A stretch of 64,000 bases of DNA from Sphingomonadales bacterium (lineage in GTDB: Bacteria; Pseudomonadota; Alphaproteobacteria; Sphingomonadales; Sphingomonadaceae). The notes under the pieces were generated by a model, which was given only the letters and a program-made list of their open reading frames with translations, did not search any database and was not told where the DNA came from. The stretch spans positions 119,169 through 183,168 of the forward strand of contig JACXVD010000006.1 of the NCBI GenBank assembly GCA_014763545.1, written 5' to 3'. The translations under genes and the position numbers were made by a program. Shown piece by piece: positions 1-9,512 of the stretch (positions are counted from its first letter, which is position 1; each line of letters starts with the position of its first letter).

Positions 1-801
1 TCGGACTGGCAGAAGCTGCGCGGCGAGGCGAATGTCCGCACCGCCGTCGCCCTGTCCGAGATCGGACGCGACGATCTGGCCGACGAAGTGCTGCGCCACC
101 AGGCGCGCATCGGCGACCCGGGTGAATATGAGGCGCTGTCGCGCCTCGCGCGCGAACTCGGCCTGCCCTCCACCCAGCTGTGGATGGCCCATAATGCCCC
201 CTCGGGCGGCAAGGCGGACCCGGCCCTACGCTATCCCGCGCCGCGCTGGTCGCCGGTCAACGGCTGGAAGGTCGATCCGGCGCTCGCCTATGCCCATACG
301 CTGCAGGAATCGGTGTTCCGCGCCGATGCCGTCAGCCCGGCGGGCGCACGCGGGCTGATGCAGATCATGCCCGCCGCCGCGACCGACCATGCGCGCGACC
401 TCGGCTACACCGGCAACGCCCGCGACCTCAACAAGCCCGCCGTCAACCTAGCCTTTGGCCAGAGCCACCTCGAAATGCTGCGCGACAGCCCGGCAACCGG
501 CGGCCTGTTGCCCAAGATCATGGCGGCCTACAACGCCGGGCTGGTGCCTGTCGGTCGCTGGAATACCGAGATCAACGACCAGGGCGACCCGCTGCTTTAC
601 ATGGAAAGCATCCCCTATTGGGAAACGCGCGGCTACGTTGCGATCGTGATGCGCAATTACTGGATGTACGAGCGGCAGGCAGGCGGCGCATCGGAAAGCC
701 GCAAGGCACTGGCGCAGGGCCTGTGGCCAACCTTCCCCGAACTGTCGGGCGGCGGCGCGGTGCGCCTGACCGCCAATACCGGGCGCAAAGATGGCCGTTG
801 A
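1..801 (+). CDS. Soluble lytic murein transglycosylase, C-terminal part (5' end outside window)
   Basis: The frame is open from base 1, so the start lies upstream. The visible 266 residues hold an SLT (lysozyme-like) domain: AHTLQESVFRADAVSP carries the presumed catalytic Glu (in QES), followed by GARGLMQIMP and MAAYNAGLVPVGRW, the usual three SLT signatures. The family cleaves peptidoglycan to 1,6-anhydromuropeptides in the periplasm. The upstream residues look like the helical superhelix of Slt70-type enzymes. The stop overlaps the moaB start by 11 bases, so the two are probably cotranscribed. Confidence 0.88.
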   Translation, partial: SDWQKLRGEANVRTAVALSEIGRDDLADEVLRHQARIGDPGEYEALSRLARELGLPSTQLWMAHNAPSGGKADPALRYPAPRWSPVNGWKVDPALAYAHTLQESVFRADAVSPAGARGLMQIMPAAATDHARDLGYTGNARDLNKPAVNLAFGQSHLEMLRDSPATGGLLPKIMAAYNAGLVPVGRWNTEINDQGDPLLYMESIPYWETRGYVAIVMRNYWMYERQAGGASESRKALAQGLWPTFPELSGGGAVRLTANTGRKDGR

Positions 802-1318
802 CATCGAACGGGCCTTCAGGCCGATCAACATCGCCCTGCTGACCGTTTCCGATACCCGTACTGCCGAGAACGATACCTCGGGCGACATCCTTGCCGAACG
901 GATCAAATCTGCCGGCCATCGGCTGGTGGCGCGCGCAATCGAACGCGACGATGCCAATGTGCTCGTCGGGCGGCTCAACAACTGGATCGACGACCCGCAG
1001 ATCGACGCGATCGTGTCCACCGGCGGCACCGGCCTGACCGGTCGCGACGTGACGCCGGAAGCGCTCGACCGGGTCAAGGAAAAGGACATACCCGGCTTCG
1101 GCGAATTGTTCCGCTGGATCAGCTATCGCAGCATCGGCACCAGCACGGTGCAGAGCCGTGCCATGGCCGTGGTGACGCGTGGGACTTATATTTTCGCCCT
1201 GCCCGGATCGAACGGCGCGGTGAAGGATGGCTGGGACGGGATCCTCGCCGAACAGCTCGACAGCCGTAACCGGCCCTGCAATTTCGTCGAACTGATGCCC
1301 CGCCTGCGCGAGAAGTAG
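791..1318 (+). CDS. moaB: Molybdenum cofactor biosynthesis protein B
   Basis: This 175-residue MoaB/Mog-fold protein has the conserved loop VSTGGTGLTGRDVTPEAL and the later ALPGSNGAVKDGW segment. MoaB/MogA proteins bind molybdopterin and (in MogA) adenylate it before molybdenum insertion. The length is normal for alphaproteobacterial MoaB. The ATG lies inside the end of the transglycosylase gene, which suggests translational coupling. No other molybdopterin gene is visible nearby. Confidence 0.9.
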   Translation: MAVDIERAFRPINIALLTVSDTRTAENDTSGDILAERIKSAGHRLVARAIERDDANVLVGRLNNWIDDPQIDAIVSTGGTGLTGRDVTPEALDRVKEKDIPGFGELFRWISYRSIGTSTVQSRAMAVVTRGTYIFALPGSNGAVKDGWDGILAEQLDSRNRPCNFVELMPRLREK

Positions 1319-1337
1319 GCGCTTCCTCGACTCAAAT

Positions 1338-1352
1338 GTTCTTGCTATGTTC
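1338..1352 (+). promoter_or_regulatory. LexA (SOS) box, GTTC-N7-GTTC
   Basis: A perfect direct repeat GTTC-TTGCTAT-GTTC ends 5 bases before the ATG at 1358. This is the alphaproteobacterial LexA operator form. It would place the radical SAM gene under SOS control. A second perfect copy lies upstream of recN at 53958-53972. The motif has only eight fixed bases, so position is the main support. Confidence 0.65.
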
Positions 1353-1357
1353 CATTT

Positions 1358-2184
1358 ATGGAACGGCATCGCAAACAATTCGTGCACGGACGGGGCGCGC
1401 AGAGCGCAGCGGTTCCGACGCGTTTCGGGCTGGACGAGCGCGAGGCTGATGGCGACTGGCGCGACTATGTCGCCCGGCTGGATGGTCCGCCCGTCAAGCT
1501 GCGCACCCATGTGACCGAGGAACGCCCCAAGACCATAGTGAGCTTCAATTCCTCGCCCGACATTCCTTTCGACCGATCGATCAACGCCTATCGCGGGTGC
1601 GAGCAACCAAGAGCGACCGGGTGCTGGCCGATCTCGACCTGCTGGTGGAACTGGCGCAGCGCAAGCTGGTGGCCGTCGCGATATCAGTGACCAGCCTCGA
1701 CCCGAAACTGTCCGGCATGCTCGAACCGCGTGCCGCTTCCCCTGCCAAGCGGCTGGCGGCATTGGGCAAGCTGGTGGAAGCGGGTGTGCCTGCCCATGTC
1801 TCGGTCGCGCCGATCATCCCGGCCATCACCGACGAGTTCATGGAACGGATCATGGAGGATGCCGCCACACGCGGAGTGCGGTCGGCCAGCTGGATCATGC
1901 TGCGCCTGCCGCATGAGGTCGCCCCGCTGTTCCGTGAATGGCTCGATGTCCATTTCCCCGACCGCGCCGACAAGGTGATGAATATCGTCCGCTCGATCCG
2001 CGGCGGCAAGGACAATGAAGCGCGCTTCTTCGAACGGATGAAGCCGCATGGTGTCTGGGCCGACCTGTTCCGCGCCCGCTTCCACAAGGCGCGGAAACGC
2101 TACGGCATCGACAATGCGAAACTGGAGCTGGACTGCACGCAGTTCAGGCCACCCGCGCCGGGCGGGCAGATGCGGCTGTTATGA
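1358..2184 (+). pseudogene. PA0069-family radical SAM protein, broken by an internal out-of-frame deletion
   Basis: The first part (1358 to about 1600) reads MERHRKQFVHGRGAQ... to DRSINAYRGCE, the normal N-terminus of PA0069-family radical SAM proteins. The family then continues HGCIYC, carrying the 4Fe-4S cysteines. Here the sequence jumps directly to ATKSDRVLADLDLL in another frame, near 1600. That second frame runs intact to the family's C-terminal RPPAPGGQMRLL at 2184. From memory of the family, roughly 90 codons are missing, including the Cys cluster. The reading frame is shifted at the join, so no functional enzyme can be made. An SOS box precedes the gene. Either a real deletion or an assembly error could explain it. 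Confidence 0.85.
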
Positions 2185-2212
2185 CGCGACAAGTCGCCAG
2201 CGGGGGAATGAC

Positions 2213-2641
2213 TTACCCGAACCCACCGCCCGCTTCGCCCGGGTTGAAGCGGATCAGGCGGCTGTCTTCAACTGCAGCGACGCGGTTGACCACTGCGGCC
2301 TGATAGTCCGGATCGGAAATCATCGCGAGGAAGGCATTGGCGTCCGGGTACATGGCAACGAAGCCATTGTGCCAATATTCGGCTTCCGGGCCGATCACCA
2401 TCGCCTGGAACGCGCCCGCCCATACGATCGTGCCGCCCAGTCGGGCAAAGATCGGTCCGCTGGTCTTGGCATATTCCTGGTACGCGCGGCGCCCGCTCCA
2501 GCCCTTGCCCGCATGTTCGTGTCCGTCAGGATAATCGGCCAGCTCGCGATAGCGCAGCAGGTTCAGCATGTGGATCGGCTCGTCGCGCGGCAGCGCCTTG
2601 AAGGCTGCGAAATTTTCGCGGCTGGGGTCGATATAAGTCAC
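2213..2641 (-). CDS. DUF1330 family protein
   Basis: This 142-residue protein resembles the DUF1330/EthD-like dimeric alpha-beta barrel group: PIHMLNLLRY near the start, then WHNGFVAMYPDANAFLAMISDP, where the family has its conserved strand-helix. No catalytic role is established for the family. It follows the acyl-CoA ligase gene by 4 bases on the same strand, so the two form an operon. A link to fatty-acid or small-molecule metabolism is inference from that position only. Confidence 0.75.
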   Translation of the reverse strand: MTYIDPSRENFAAFKALPRDEPIHMLNLLRYRELADYPDGHEHAGKGWSGRRAYQEYAKTSGPIFARLGGTIVWAGAFQAMVIGPEAEYWHNGFVAMYPDANAFLAMISDPDYQAAVVNRVAAVEDSRLIRFNPGEAGGGFG

Positions 2642-2645
2642 CCGC

Positions 2646-4256
2646 TCAGGCCTCCAGCACGTAGTCGGCGAATTTCGCCCGCAAATCCTTCTTGCTGATC
2701 TTGCCGGTCGCGGTGTGGGGTATCTCGTCGACGAACTCCACCGCGTCGGGCAGCCACCACCTTGCGACCAGCGCGCGCAGGTGATCGAGGATTTCCTCCG
2801 CGCTCACCTCGGCTCCCTGCTTCTTCACCACGAACAGCACCGGGCGTTCGTCCCACTTGGGATGCGGCATGCCGATCGCCGCCGCTTCGGCCACGGCGGG
2901 ATGCCCCACTGCAGCATTTTCCAGTTCGACCGAGCTGATCCACTCGCCGCCCGACTTAATCACGTCCTTGGTCCGGTCGGTCAGTTGCAGCGACCCGTCG
3001 GGATGGATGATCCCGACATCGCCGGTGTCGAACCACTGCCCGTCGCCGACCGTGTCCTGTTCCGCCTTGAAATAGCGCTTGATCACCCATGGCCCGCGGA
3101 TTTGCAGGGCGCCGGCACTTTTCCCGTCGCGCGGCAGTTCGGTCGCCATATCGCCGAGATCGACGGTGCGGATCTCCACGCCGAAGCAGGGCCGGCCCTG
3201 CATCTGCACGACGTCCACCTGTTCGTCGAAACTCTTCTGCGCCCAGTCCCATGTCGGCGCACCGCAGGTTCCGATGGGCGAGGTTTCCGTCATGCCCCAT
3301 GCATGGGCCACCTGCGTGCCGTTCTTCATCAGGCGCTCGATCATGAAGCGCGGCGCTGCCGAACCGCCGATCGTCGCCAGCTGCAACTTGGGCAGCGGCA
3401 GGCCGTTGGCATCGCAATGCTGGAACATCGCCAGCCAGACTGTCGGTACACCCGCCGAATGGGTGACGCCTTCGCGCTGCATCAGGTCATAAAGCACCTG
3501 CCCATCGTTGACGCAGCTGAACACGAATTTCACCCCGGCCATCGCGCCCGCCCACGGCAAGCCCCAGCTGGCGGCGTGGAACATCGGGACGACCGGCAGC
3601 ATCACGCTGCGCGAATCGAAATTGAACGCATGCGGCTGCAGGCCTGCCAGCGCATGGAGCGCGGTCGAGCGGTGTTCGTAGAGCACGCCCTTGGGGTTGC
3701 CGGTCGTCCCGCTGGTGTAGCACAGCATGCAGGGATCGCGCTCGTCGCACTTCTCCCACTGGGTGTCGCCGTCATAGGCGCCGATCCAGTCCTCGAACTC
3801 GCTGCCCGCGCCCTGCCCGCCCGGCCCGGCGTCGTAGCAGACATAGCGCTCGACGGTCGGCCAGCGCGGTTTCATCTTTTCGACCAGCGGAGCGAAGGCC
3901 GAATCATAAAGCAGCACACGGTCTTCCGCGTGATTGACGATATATTCGAGCTGGTCCTCGAACAGCCGGGGATTGACCGTGTGGAGGATGCCGCCGACGC
4001 CCACCGCGCCATACCAGCTGACCAGATGCCGCGAATGGTTCATTGCCAGCGTCGCGATCCGGTCGCCCTTGCGGATACCTGCGGCGCGCAGTGCCTGGGT
4101 CATCTTCAGTGCATCGCGCCGCACCTGGGCCCAGTTCGTGCGCGTTTCGCTGCCGTCCGCCCAGCGCGTGACATGCTCGCGCGTGCCATGTTCCCGCGCG
4201 CCATGGTCGATGATGTTGGTGACCACCAGGTCCCAATCCTGCATCCCGCCCAGCAT
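2646..4256 (-). CDS. Medium/long-chain acyl-CoA synthetase (AMP-forming)
   Basis: This 536-residue member of the ANL adenylating superfamily has the P-loop-like [12 protein letters not shown], the A5-type motif [10 protein letters not shown], the A7-type [13 protein letters not shown], and [21 protein letters not shown] with GKISKKDLR near the C-terminus for the acyl-transfer half. The family activates fatty acids as acyl-AMP and transfers them to CoA. Sequence and length resemble AlkK-type medium-chain ligases. The ATG at 4256 has a GGAGGAG ribosome-binding site four bases upstream. Substrate chain length is not determined by sequence alone. Confidence 0.9.
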   Translation of the reverse strand: MLGGMQDWDLVVTNIIDHGAREHGTREHVTRWADGSETRTNWAQVRRDALKMTQALRAAGIRKGDRIATLAMNHSRHLVSWYGAVGVGGILHTVNPRLFEDQLEYIVNHAEDRVLLYDSAFAPLVEKMKPRWPTVERYVCYDAGPGGQGAGSEFEDWIGAYDGDTQWEKCDERDPCMLCYTSGTTGNPKGVLYEHRSTALHALAGLQPHAFNFDSRSVMLPVVPMFHAASWGLPWAGAMAGVKFVFSCVNDGQVLYDLMQREGVTHSAGVPTVWLAMFQHCDANGLPLPKLQLATIGGSAAPRFMIERLMKNGTQVAHAWGMTETSPIGTCGAPTWDWAQKSFDEQVDVVQMQGRPCFGVEIRTVDLGDMATELPRDGKSAGALQIRGPWVIKRYFKAEQDTVGDGQWFDTGDVGIIHPDGSLQLTDRTKDVIKSGGEWISSVELENAAVGHPAVAEAAAIGMPHPKWDERPVLFVVKKQGAEVSAEEILDHLRALVARWWLPDAVEFVDEIPHTATGKISKKDLRAKFADYVLEA

Positions 4257-4302
4257 CCAACTCCTCCAGCAATGTTCTTTGGTTGTTATATCGCTCGCAC
4301 GA

Positions 4303-7300
4303 TCAGGCCACGAGCCTCAGATTCGCCGGGCCGCGCCGTGTCGTCAGCGACACATTGGCAAGCCCTTCGATGCTTGCCAAGCGTTCCGCGAGTTCGCCAT
4401 CGAGCTGAAAATCGCGCCCCAGCCGCACGATCGGTTCTTCCCCGATCCCGGTGCGCAGGCGCGCCAGCACTTCACCGCGCCCGTCGGCGCCGGTCGCCAG
4501 TTCCATCTTGAGATCGGACAGCGCCTCGACCGTCAGGATGTCGAGCTTGAGCAGCATGCGCGCCCCGGCCTTGACCTCGTTGAGCGGGCGGGCGCCGCGC
4601 ACGGTAATCCGCGGCGGTTCGTCGGGGCTCGGACTATCCAGCTCGACATTGAGCAGGATGCAGGTGCCGTCCGATGCCCAGCGCTGGAAGTTTTCGACCA
4701 GCGATTCCTCGAAACAGGCGGCGCTGAACTGGCCCGAGCTGTCGGAGAAATCGGCGCGCACGAAATCGTTGCCCTTGCGCGTCTTGCCCTTTTTCACCGC
4801 TTCGACCATCGCCGCCATCACCGCCGGCGCGCGGCCTCCCGGTGGTGCGCCGCCTTCCATCAGGCTCGCGAAGCTGCGCGCGCCATTGGCGGAAGCCACT
4901 GCGCGGAAGGCTTCGACCGGGTGGGCGGAGAAGAAGAAGCCGAAATTCTCGCGTTCGCGGTTCATCCGCTCGGCGCGCGGCCATTCGGGTACTTCCTTCA
5001 GGCGCAGGCTTTCCCGTGCATGGTCCTCGCCGCCGAACAGCCCGGCCTGCCCGCTCGCCTTCTCGCGATTGGCGGCATCGGCCACGGCCAGCAGCATGTC
5101 GGCATTTTCGAACAGCCGCGCCCGGTTCGGCTCCAGGCGGTCGAGCGCACCGGCGCAGATCAACCCTTCGAGCTGGCGGCGATTCATCGATCCGGTCGGT
5201 AGGCGCAGGAACAGGTTTTCAAGACTGTCGAACCAGCCATGCGCCTCGCGCTCGGCAACGATCGCATCCATCGCCTTTTCGCCGACATTGCGGATACCGG
5301 CCAGCGCATAGCGCACGGCGAAGCCTTCGTCGGTGCGCTCCACGGTGAATTCGGCTTCGCTGCGGTTCATGTCGGGCGGCGCGATCTCGATCGGCCCGCC
5401 CTTGTCCGCCGGATAGCGCCGCGCATCGTCCACGAACACCGCCAGCTTTTCCGACTGGTGCATGTCGTAACACATCGAAGCGGCGTAGAATTCATGCGGG
5501 TAATGCGCCTTCAGCCACGCGGTCTGGTAGGCAAGCAGCGCATAGGCCGCTGCGTGCGATTTGTTGAAGCCGTAGCCGGCAAACTTGTCGATCAAGTCGA
5601 ACAGTTCGTTCGCCTGCCGGGGTGCAATTCCCGACACATCCTTGCAGCCATCGACGAAGCGCTGGCGCTGCGCGTCCATTTCGGCCTGCACCTTCTTGCC
5701 CATCGCGCGGCGCAGCAAGTCCGCATCGCCCAGCGAATATCCCGCAAGGATCTGCGCGGCCTGCATCACCTGTTCCTGATAGACGAAAATCCCGTAGGTC
5801 TCCGCAAGGATGCCTTCGAGCTTGGGATGCGGATATTCGATCGGCACCTCGCCCGCCTTGCGCTTTCCGAACAGCGGGATGTTGTCCATCGGCCCCGGGC
5901 GGTAGAGCGAGACGAGCGCGATGATGTCACCGAAATTGGTCGGCTTCACCGCGGTCAGCGTGCGGCGCATCCCTTCCGATTCCAGCTGGAACACCCCCAC
6001 GGTGTTGCCCGCCTTCATCAGCTCGTAGACCGAAGCATCGTCGAGCGGGAGTTGCGACAGGTCGATCTCGATCCCGCGCTTCTCCAGCAGGGTGACCGCC
6101 TTCTTGAGCACGGAGAGGGTCTTCAGCCCGAGGAAGTCGAACTTGACCAGCCCGCTGCTTTCGACATTCTTCATGTCGTATTGCGTCACCGGCATGTCCG
6201 AACGCGGATCGCGGTAGAGCGGGACGAGCTGTGCCAACGGGCGGTCGCCGATCACCACGCCGGCTGCGTGGGTCGAGCTATTGCGCGGCATGCCCTCGAG
6301 CTGGAGCGCGAGGTCGACCAGCCGCTTGACCTCGTTGTCATTGTCGTATTCGCGGCGGAAATCGGCCGCGCCATTGAGCGCGCGCGGCAGCGTCCACGGG
6401 TCGGTCGGGTGGTTGGGCACCATCTTGCACAGGCGATCGACCTGGCCATAGCTCATCTGCAGGATACGCCCGCAGTCGCGCAGCACCGCGCGCGCCTTCA
6501 GTTTGCCGAAGGTAATGATCTGCGCGACATGGTCGTGCCCGTATTTCTGCTGCACGTAGCGGATCACTTCGCCGCGCCGCGTTTCGCAGAAGTCGATATC
6601 GAAGTCGGGCATCGACACGCGTTCGGGATTGAGGAAGCGTTCGAACAGCAGCCCCAACCGGATCGGGTCGAGGTCGGTAATGGTCAAGGCCCAGGCAACC
6701 AGGCTGCCCGCGCCCGAACCGCGCCCAGGCCCCACGGGGATGTCCTGGTCCTTGGCCCATTTGATAAAGTCGGCAACGATCAGGAAGTAGCCGGGAAAGC
6801 CCATCTGGTTGATGATCCCGATCTCGAATTCGAGCCGCCGCTTGTATTCGAGGACTTCATCGAAAATCCCCTCCGCCGTGAGCTTGTCGAACCGCGCTGC
6901 CTGCGCTTCGGCCTCCGCCAGCGAGGGCAGCATCAGCAGCTCGGCCAGCTCGGCATGAACCGCGTCGGGGTAATAAGGTTCGAGCCGGGCGACGAGGCCC
7001 TTGCGCGAATCCTCCGCCAGCATCCGCGCTTCGCCTTCGACGTCGCCCGCAAGGCTGGGCAGGATCGGTTTGCGATAGGGCGGCGCGAGGGCGCAACGCT
7101 GCGCGATCACCAGCGTATTGGCGGTCGCTTCGGGCAGGTCGGCGAACAATTCCTCCATCATCCGCGCCGATTTGACCCAGGCTTCCGCGCTGGAGCGGTG
7201 GCGATCCTCTGCCTCGACATGGGTGGAATGGGCGATGCACAGCATCGCGTCGTGCGCCTTGTGGAAATGCGGCTCGGCATAGTTCGCCGGGTTGGTCGCC

Positions 7301-7902
7301 ACCAGCGGCAGGTCGCGCGCATAGGCCATGGCGATCAGGGCCTCTTCCGCCATGTCGCACACGGCGGAGGAACGGCGGGCAAGTTCGATATAGAGCCGTG
7401 CCGGGAACAGCGCCTGCAACCGATCCGCCAGCGCCTCTGCATGGTTTTGCTGCCCTTCGGCCAGCAGCCGCGCGAGGCCGCCCTCGCCCGCGCCGGTGAG
7501 CGCGATCAACCCCTCCGTATGCCCCGCGAGATCATCCAGCCTGACATGCGGGTCCAGCTCCAGCGGGCGATCGAGATGCGCCTTGCTGACGAGGTGGCAG
7601 AGATTGTCGTAACCCGCATCGTCCTGCGCGAAGAGCGGCAGGTAATCGACGGTACCATCGCCATTCGGCCCGCCTTCCTCGCGCCACAGGCCCAGCAGCG
7701 CACCGATGATCGGCTGCACACCTTCGTCGAAACAGGCCTTGGCGAACATCACCGCTCCGTACAGCCCATTGCGGTCGCAGATCGCGACGGCGGGAAAGCC
7801 GCGTTCCTTCGCCAGTTTCGCAATCGCTTTCGGATCGATCGCCCCTTCGAGCATCGAATAGGACGAAAGCACGCGCAGCGGGACGAAGGGGGCGTAAGGC
7901 AT
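4303..7902 (-). CDS. dnaE: DNA polymerase III alpha subunit
   Basis: This 1199-residue replicative polymerase has an N-terminal PHP domain (LSSYSMLEGAIDPKAIAKLA), the polymerase core with PGRGSGAGSLVAWAL and the catalytic aspartates in PDFDIDF (about residues 432-438), then tandem HhH, OB-fold and tau-binding regions. The length is in the normal range for DnaE1. The ATG start matches the family N-terminus (FVPLRVLSSYS). In many alphaproteobacteria dnaE sits beside lolCD; here lolCD lies about 3.5 kb away, on the same strand but separated by small genes. Confidence 0.97.
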   Translation of the reverse strand: MPYAPFVPLRVLSSYSMLEGAIDPKAIAKLAKERGFPAVAICDRNGLYGAVMFAKACFDEGVQPIIGALLGLWREEGGPNGDGTVDYLPLFAQDDAGYDNLCHLVSKAHLDRPLELDPHVRLDDLAGHTEGLIALTGAGEGGLARLLAEGQQNHAEALADRLQALFPARLYIELARRSSAVCDMAEEALIAMAYARDLPLVATNPANYAEPHFHKAHDAMLCIAHSTHVEAEDRHRSSAEAWVKSARMMEELFADLPEATANTLVIAQRCALAPPYRKPILPSLAGDVEGEARMLAEDSRKGLVARLEPYYPDAVHAELAELLMLPSLAEAEAQAARFDKLTAEGIFDEVLEYKRRLEFEIGIINQMGFPGYFLIVADFIKWAKDQDIPVGPGRGSGAGSLVAWALTITDLDPIRLGLLFERFLNPERVSMPDFDIDFCETRRGEVIRYVQQKYGHDHVAQIITFGKLKARAVLRDCGRILQMSYGQVDRLCKMVPNHPTDPWTLPRALNGAADFRREYDNDNEVKRLVDLALQLEGMPRNSSTHAAGVVIGDRPLAQLVPLYRDPRSDMPVTQYDMKNVESSGLVKFDFLGLKTLSVLKKAVTLLEKRGIEIDLSQLPLDDASVYELMKAGNTVGVFQLESEGMRRTLTAVKPTNFGDIIALVSLYRPGPMDNIPLFGKRKAGEVPIEYPHPKLEGILAETYGIFVYQEQVMQAAQILAGYSLGDADLLRRAMGKKVQAEMDAQRQRFVDGCKDVSGIAPRQANELFDLIDKFAGYGFNKSHAAAYALLAYQTAWLKAHYPHEFYAASMCYDMHQSEKLAVFVDDARRYPADKGGPIEIAPPDMNRSEAEFTVERTDEGFAVRYALAGIRNVGEKAMDAIVAEREAHGWFDSLENLFLRLPTGSMNRRQLEGLICAGALDRLEPNRARLFENADMLLAVADAANREKASGQAGLFGGEDHARESLRLKEVPEWPRAERMNRERENFGFFFSAHPVEAFRAVASANGARSFASLMEGGAPPGGRAPAVMAAMVEAVKKGKTRKGNDFVRADFSDSSGQFSAACFEESLVENFQRWASDGTCILLNVELDSPSPDEPPRITVRGARPLNEVKAGARMLLKLDILTVEALSDLKMELATGADGRGEVLARLRTGIGEEPIVRLGRDFQLDGELAERLASIEGLANVSLTTRRGPANLRLVA

Positions 7903-8041
7903 TCGCGCAGGCTATGGATTTTTGCGTGATTCGGGGAGTTGGTCGGTGGGCAAGTTGTCCACAGGAGCGAAGTCGATGGCCGCTTGCAGGCTCGTGCGCG
8001 CGGTGCGCGGAGGTCGATAATGGGGTGGCAGGCGGTTTTGC

Positions 8042-8299
8042 CTATCCAGGCAGTTTCGGCTGCCCCTCTATGGCCCATGCACTGTGCATTTGTTCGGCTT
8101 CAACCAACCGCTGTTGGGCCTTTTCGCGCTCGGCCTTTTCTCGCTGGATGTTGCTAGCCCGCGCGCGCTCCGCAAGGCCACGCCAGGTCTTCTCGGAACG
8201 CAGTTCACGGTCACGCACGTTTTCGAGCGTTGCATTTTCGGCTGCACTTGCGGCTGCCTCGGCACGCTCGCAATAGAACTTGTAGGTGCTTTCGGCCAT
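8042..8299 (-). CDS. Small coiled-coil hypothetical protein
   Basis: This 85-residue, charged and helical protein starts MAESTYKFYCERAEAAAS and continues with heptad-like ERARASNIQREKAEREKAQQR. I do not recognise a named family. I chose the ATG at 8299 over a longer upstream frame because GAGGA lies 7 bases before it. The gene lies just downstream of the cold-shock gene, with a terminator-like hairpin between. Strong coding character and a good ribosome-binding site support it being real. Confidence 0.65.
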   Translation of the reverse strand: MAESTYKFYCERAEAAASAAENATLENVRDRELRSEKTWRGLAERARASNIQREKAEREKAQQRLVEAEQMHSAWAIEGQPKLPG

Positions 8300-8327
8300 G
8301 ATGTGTTCCTCAAAAAGGGGAAGACAC

Positions 8328-8353
8328 GGGCGCAACGACCAAGCGTCGCGCCC
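8328..8353 (-). terminator. Hairpin downstream of the cold-shock gene
   Basis: An inverted repeat has outer arms GGGCGC (8328-8333) and GCGCCC (8348-8353) and an imperfect inner stem. It lies 12 bases past the cold-shock stop. On the minus strand it is followed after about 12 bases by CCCCTTTTTG. The distance of the T-run makes this a moderate candidate. It also lies in the leader of the next gene. Confidence 0.4.
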
Positions 8354-8364
8354 GCGCCCGAGTA

Positions 8365-8574
8365 TCAGTCAGCGGGCGAAAGATTGACCGCGCTGGCTTT
8401 CCCGTTGCGGCCCGTTTCGACCTCGTAGTTGAGGCGCTGGTCCTTGTTCAGCGTCGTCATTCCCGCTGCCTGAACGGCGGAAATATGCACGAAGCTGTCG
8501 GCAGAACCGTCATCGGGCTGGATGAAGCCATAGCCCTTGTCGCCATTGAAGAATTTTACAGTACCGATAGTCAT
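8365..8574 (-). CDS. Cold-shock family RNA chaperone
   Basis: This 69-residue single cold-shock domain has the RNP1-type KGYGFIQP and RNP2-type SFVHISAV. Family members bind single-stranded RNA and DNA and melt RNA secondary structure. I chose the ATG at 8574, giving MTIGTVKFFN, because AAGGAAG sits just upstream; the longer TTG-started frame has no support. The 176 bases upstream are gene-free and may hold a long leader, as often seen in csp genes. Confidence 0.93.
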   Translation of the reverse strand: MTIGTVKFFNGDKGYGFIQPDDGSADSFVHISAVQAAGMTTLNKDQRLNYEVETGRNGKASAVNLSPAD

Positions 8575-8765
8575 TTCGCTTCCTTTCAAGAAACGGTTGG
8601 TTCGGCCCGCGCGATTGCGAGCCGGGGTCGTGCGTCAAGTCGTCAATTGAAAGGAGGTCGTCGTTTTGAAGGTACGGAAAGTGGAGTGATCCGATTTCCG
8701 CGCCTGTCGTCGATACCCGTCGAAATTCAACGAGAGCAAGATTGGTTGCGCACGTTTTCGTGCGA

Positions 8766-8990
8766 CTAAATAGCCGTATTGGGCACATTCCCTATGCCGG
8801 CAGGCGCCATGAACTGCGCCTTGCTCCACGCGCAGGCCGCCGCAGCGCCCAGCCCGTGCTGAAAGTCGCTGATCCGCCCCGCTATTCGAGAGGCTTTCGC
8901 CAGTCTGGCGAACCGATCATCGTCGTTCGCCGCAACCTGCGCGCTAATCAGAGCCCTCTGATGCGCGGCATATTCGAGGTTGAGGTCCAT
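8766..8990 (-). CDS. Small conserved hypothetical protein
   Basis: This 74-residue, Ala-rich helical protein starts MDLNLEYAAHQRALIS and contains RIAGRISDFQHGLGAAAACAW. It resembles small uncharacterised sphingomonad proteins, but I cannot name a family. The ATG at 8990 has GGAG seven bases upstream, so it is preferred over the longer frame. It is a lone gene between infA and the cold-shock gene, with gene-free gaps on both sides. Confidence 0.6.
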   Translation of the reverse strand: MDLNLEYAAHQRALISAQVAANDDDRFARLAKASRIAGRISDFQHGLGAAAACAWSKAQFMAPAGIGNVPNTAI

Positions 8991-9245
8991 GTCCGTTCTC
9001 CGGCGTTGGCGGGAATGCTCGTGCATGGCCGCAGTATTGATAGGTGTCTCAGTCGACCATGGCCGCGACGAGCCGTCGCAGTTCCAAGGTCGGGATCATG
9101 GCTGCGGCGGGCATCTGGCCCCTTGTCGCAGGCGAGTGAACCGCGCCGTAGCGCGGCGAAAGAATGGCGCGAGCTTTGCAGCCCGCAATATGAGTATTCA
9201 TCATCTTGTTTCAGGCAGGTCAGTCCTGCCACCTTTTTAAAAACG

Positions 9246-9512
9246 TCAACGCCTGAATCCGCGCTTGCGTGGACCGCCAGGGCCCTGCCCCGGCGTGCGT
9301 TCGCGGAACACGATCCGGCCTTTGGTCAGATCATATGGCGTCATTTCGACGTGTACGCGGTCTCCGACGACCGATCGAATACGGTAACGGCGCATTTTAC
9401 CCGCCGTATAAGCGATGATCCGATGCTCATTATCGAGGATGACGCCAAAGCGTCCGTCGGGCAGGATCTCGTCGATCTCGCCTTCCATCGTTAAGAGCTC
9501 TTCTTTCGCCAA
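9246..9512 (-). CDS. infA: Translation initiation factor IF-1 with C-terminal basic tail
   Basis: This 88-residue S1-fold protein reads [11 protein letters not shown]...[20 protein letters not shown]...[15 protein letters not shown], typical IF-1, which binds the ribosomal A site during initiation. About 17 extra residues ([17 protein letters not shown]) extend beyond the usual 72. The start is TTG: AAGGA lies six bases before it, and it gives the conserved MAKEELL. A nearby ATG at 9517 is out of frame and encodes only MVWRKKSS. This may be a second IF-1 paralogue. Confidence 0.92.
   Translation of the reverse strand: MAKEELLTMEGEIDEILPDGRFGVILDNEHRIIAYTAGKMRRYRIRSVVGDRVHVEMTPYDLTKGRIVFRERTPGQGPGGPRKRGFRR

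Noticed and set aside
2715..4511. 598-codon plus-strand frame opposite the acyl-CoA ligase
   Set aside because: Mirror frame of a well-conserved enzyme; spans the dnaE end as well.
5239..7929. 896-codon open frame on the plus strand opposite dnaE
   Set aside because: It is antisense to the conserved polymerase, rich in Arg/His/Asp as expected for mirror frames in GC-rich DNA, and shows no recognisable domain.
7955..7963. TTGTCCACA, one base from a DnaA box, upstream of dnaE
   Set aside because: A single near-match without clustering, AT-rich unwinding region or replication genes such as dnaA; not evidence for an origin.
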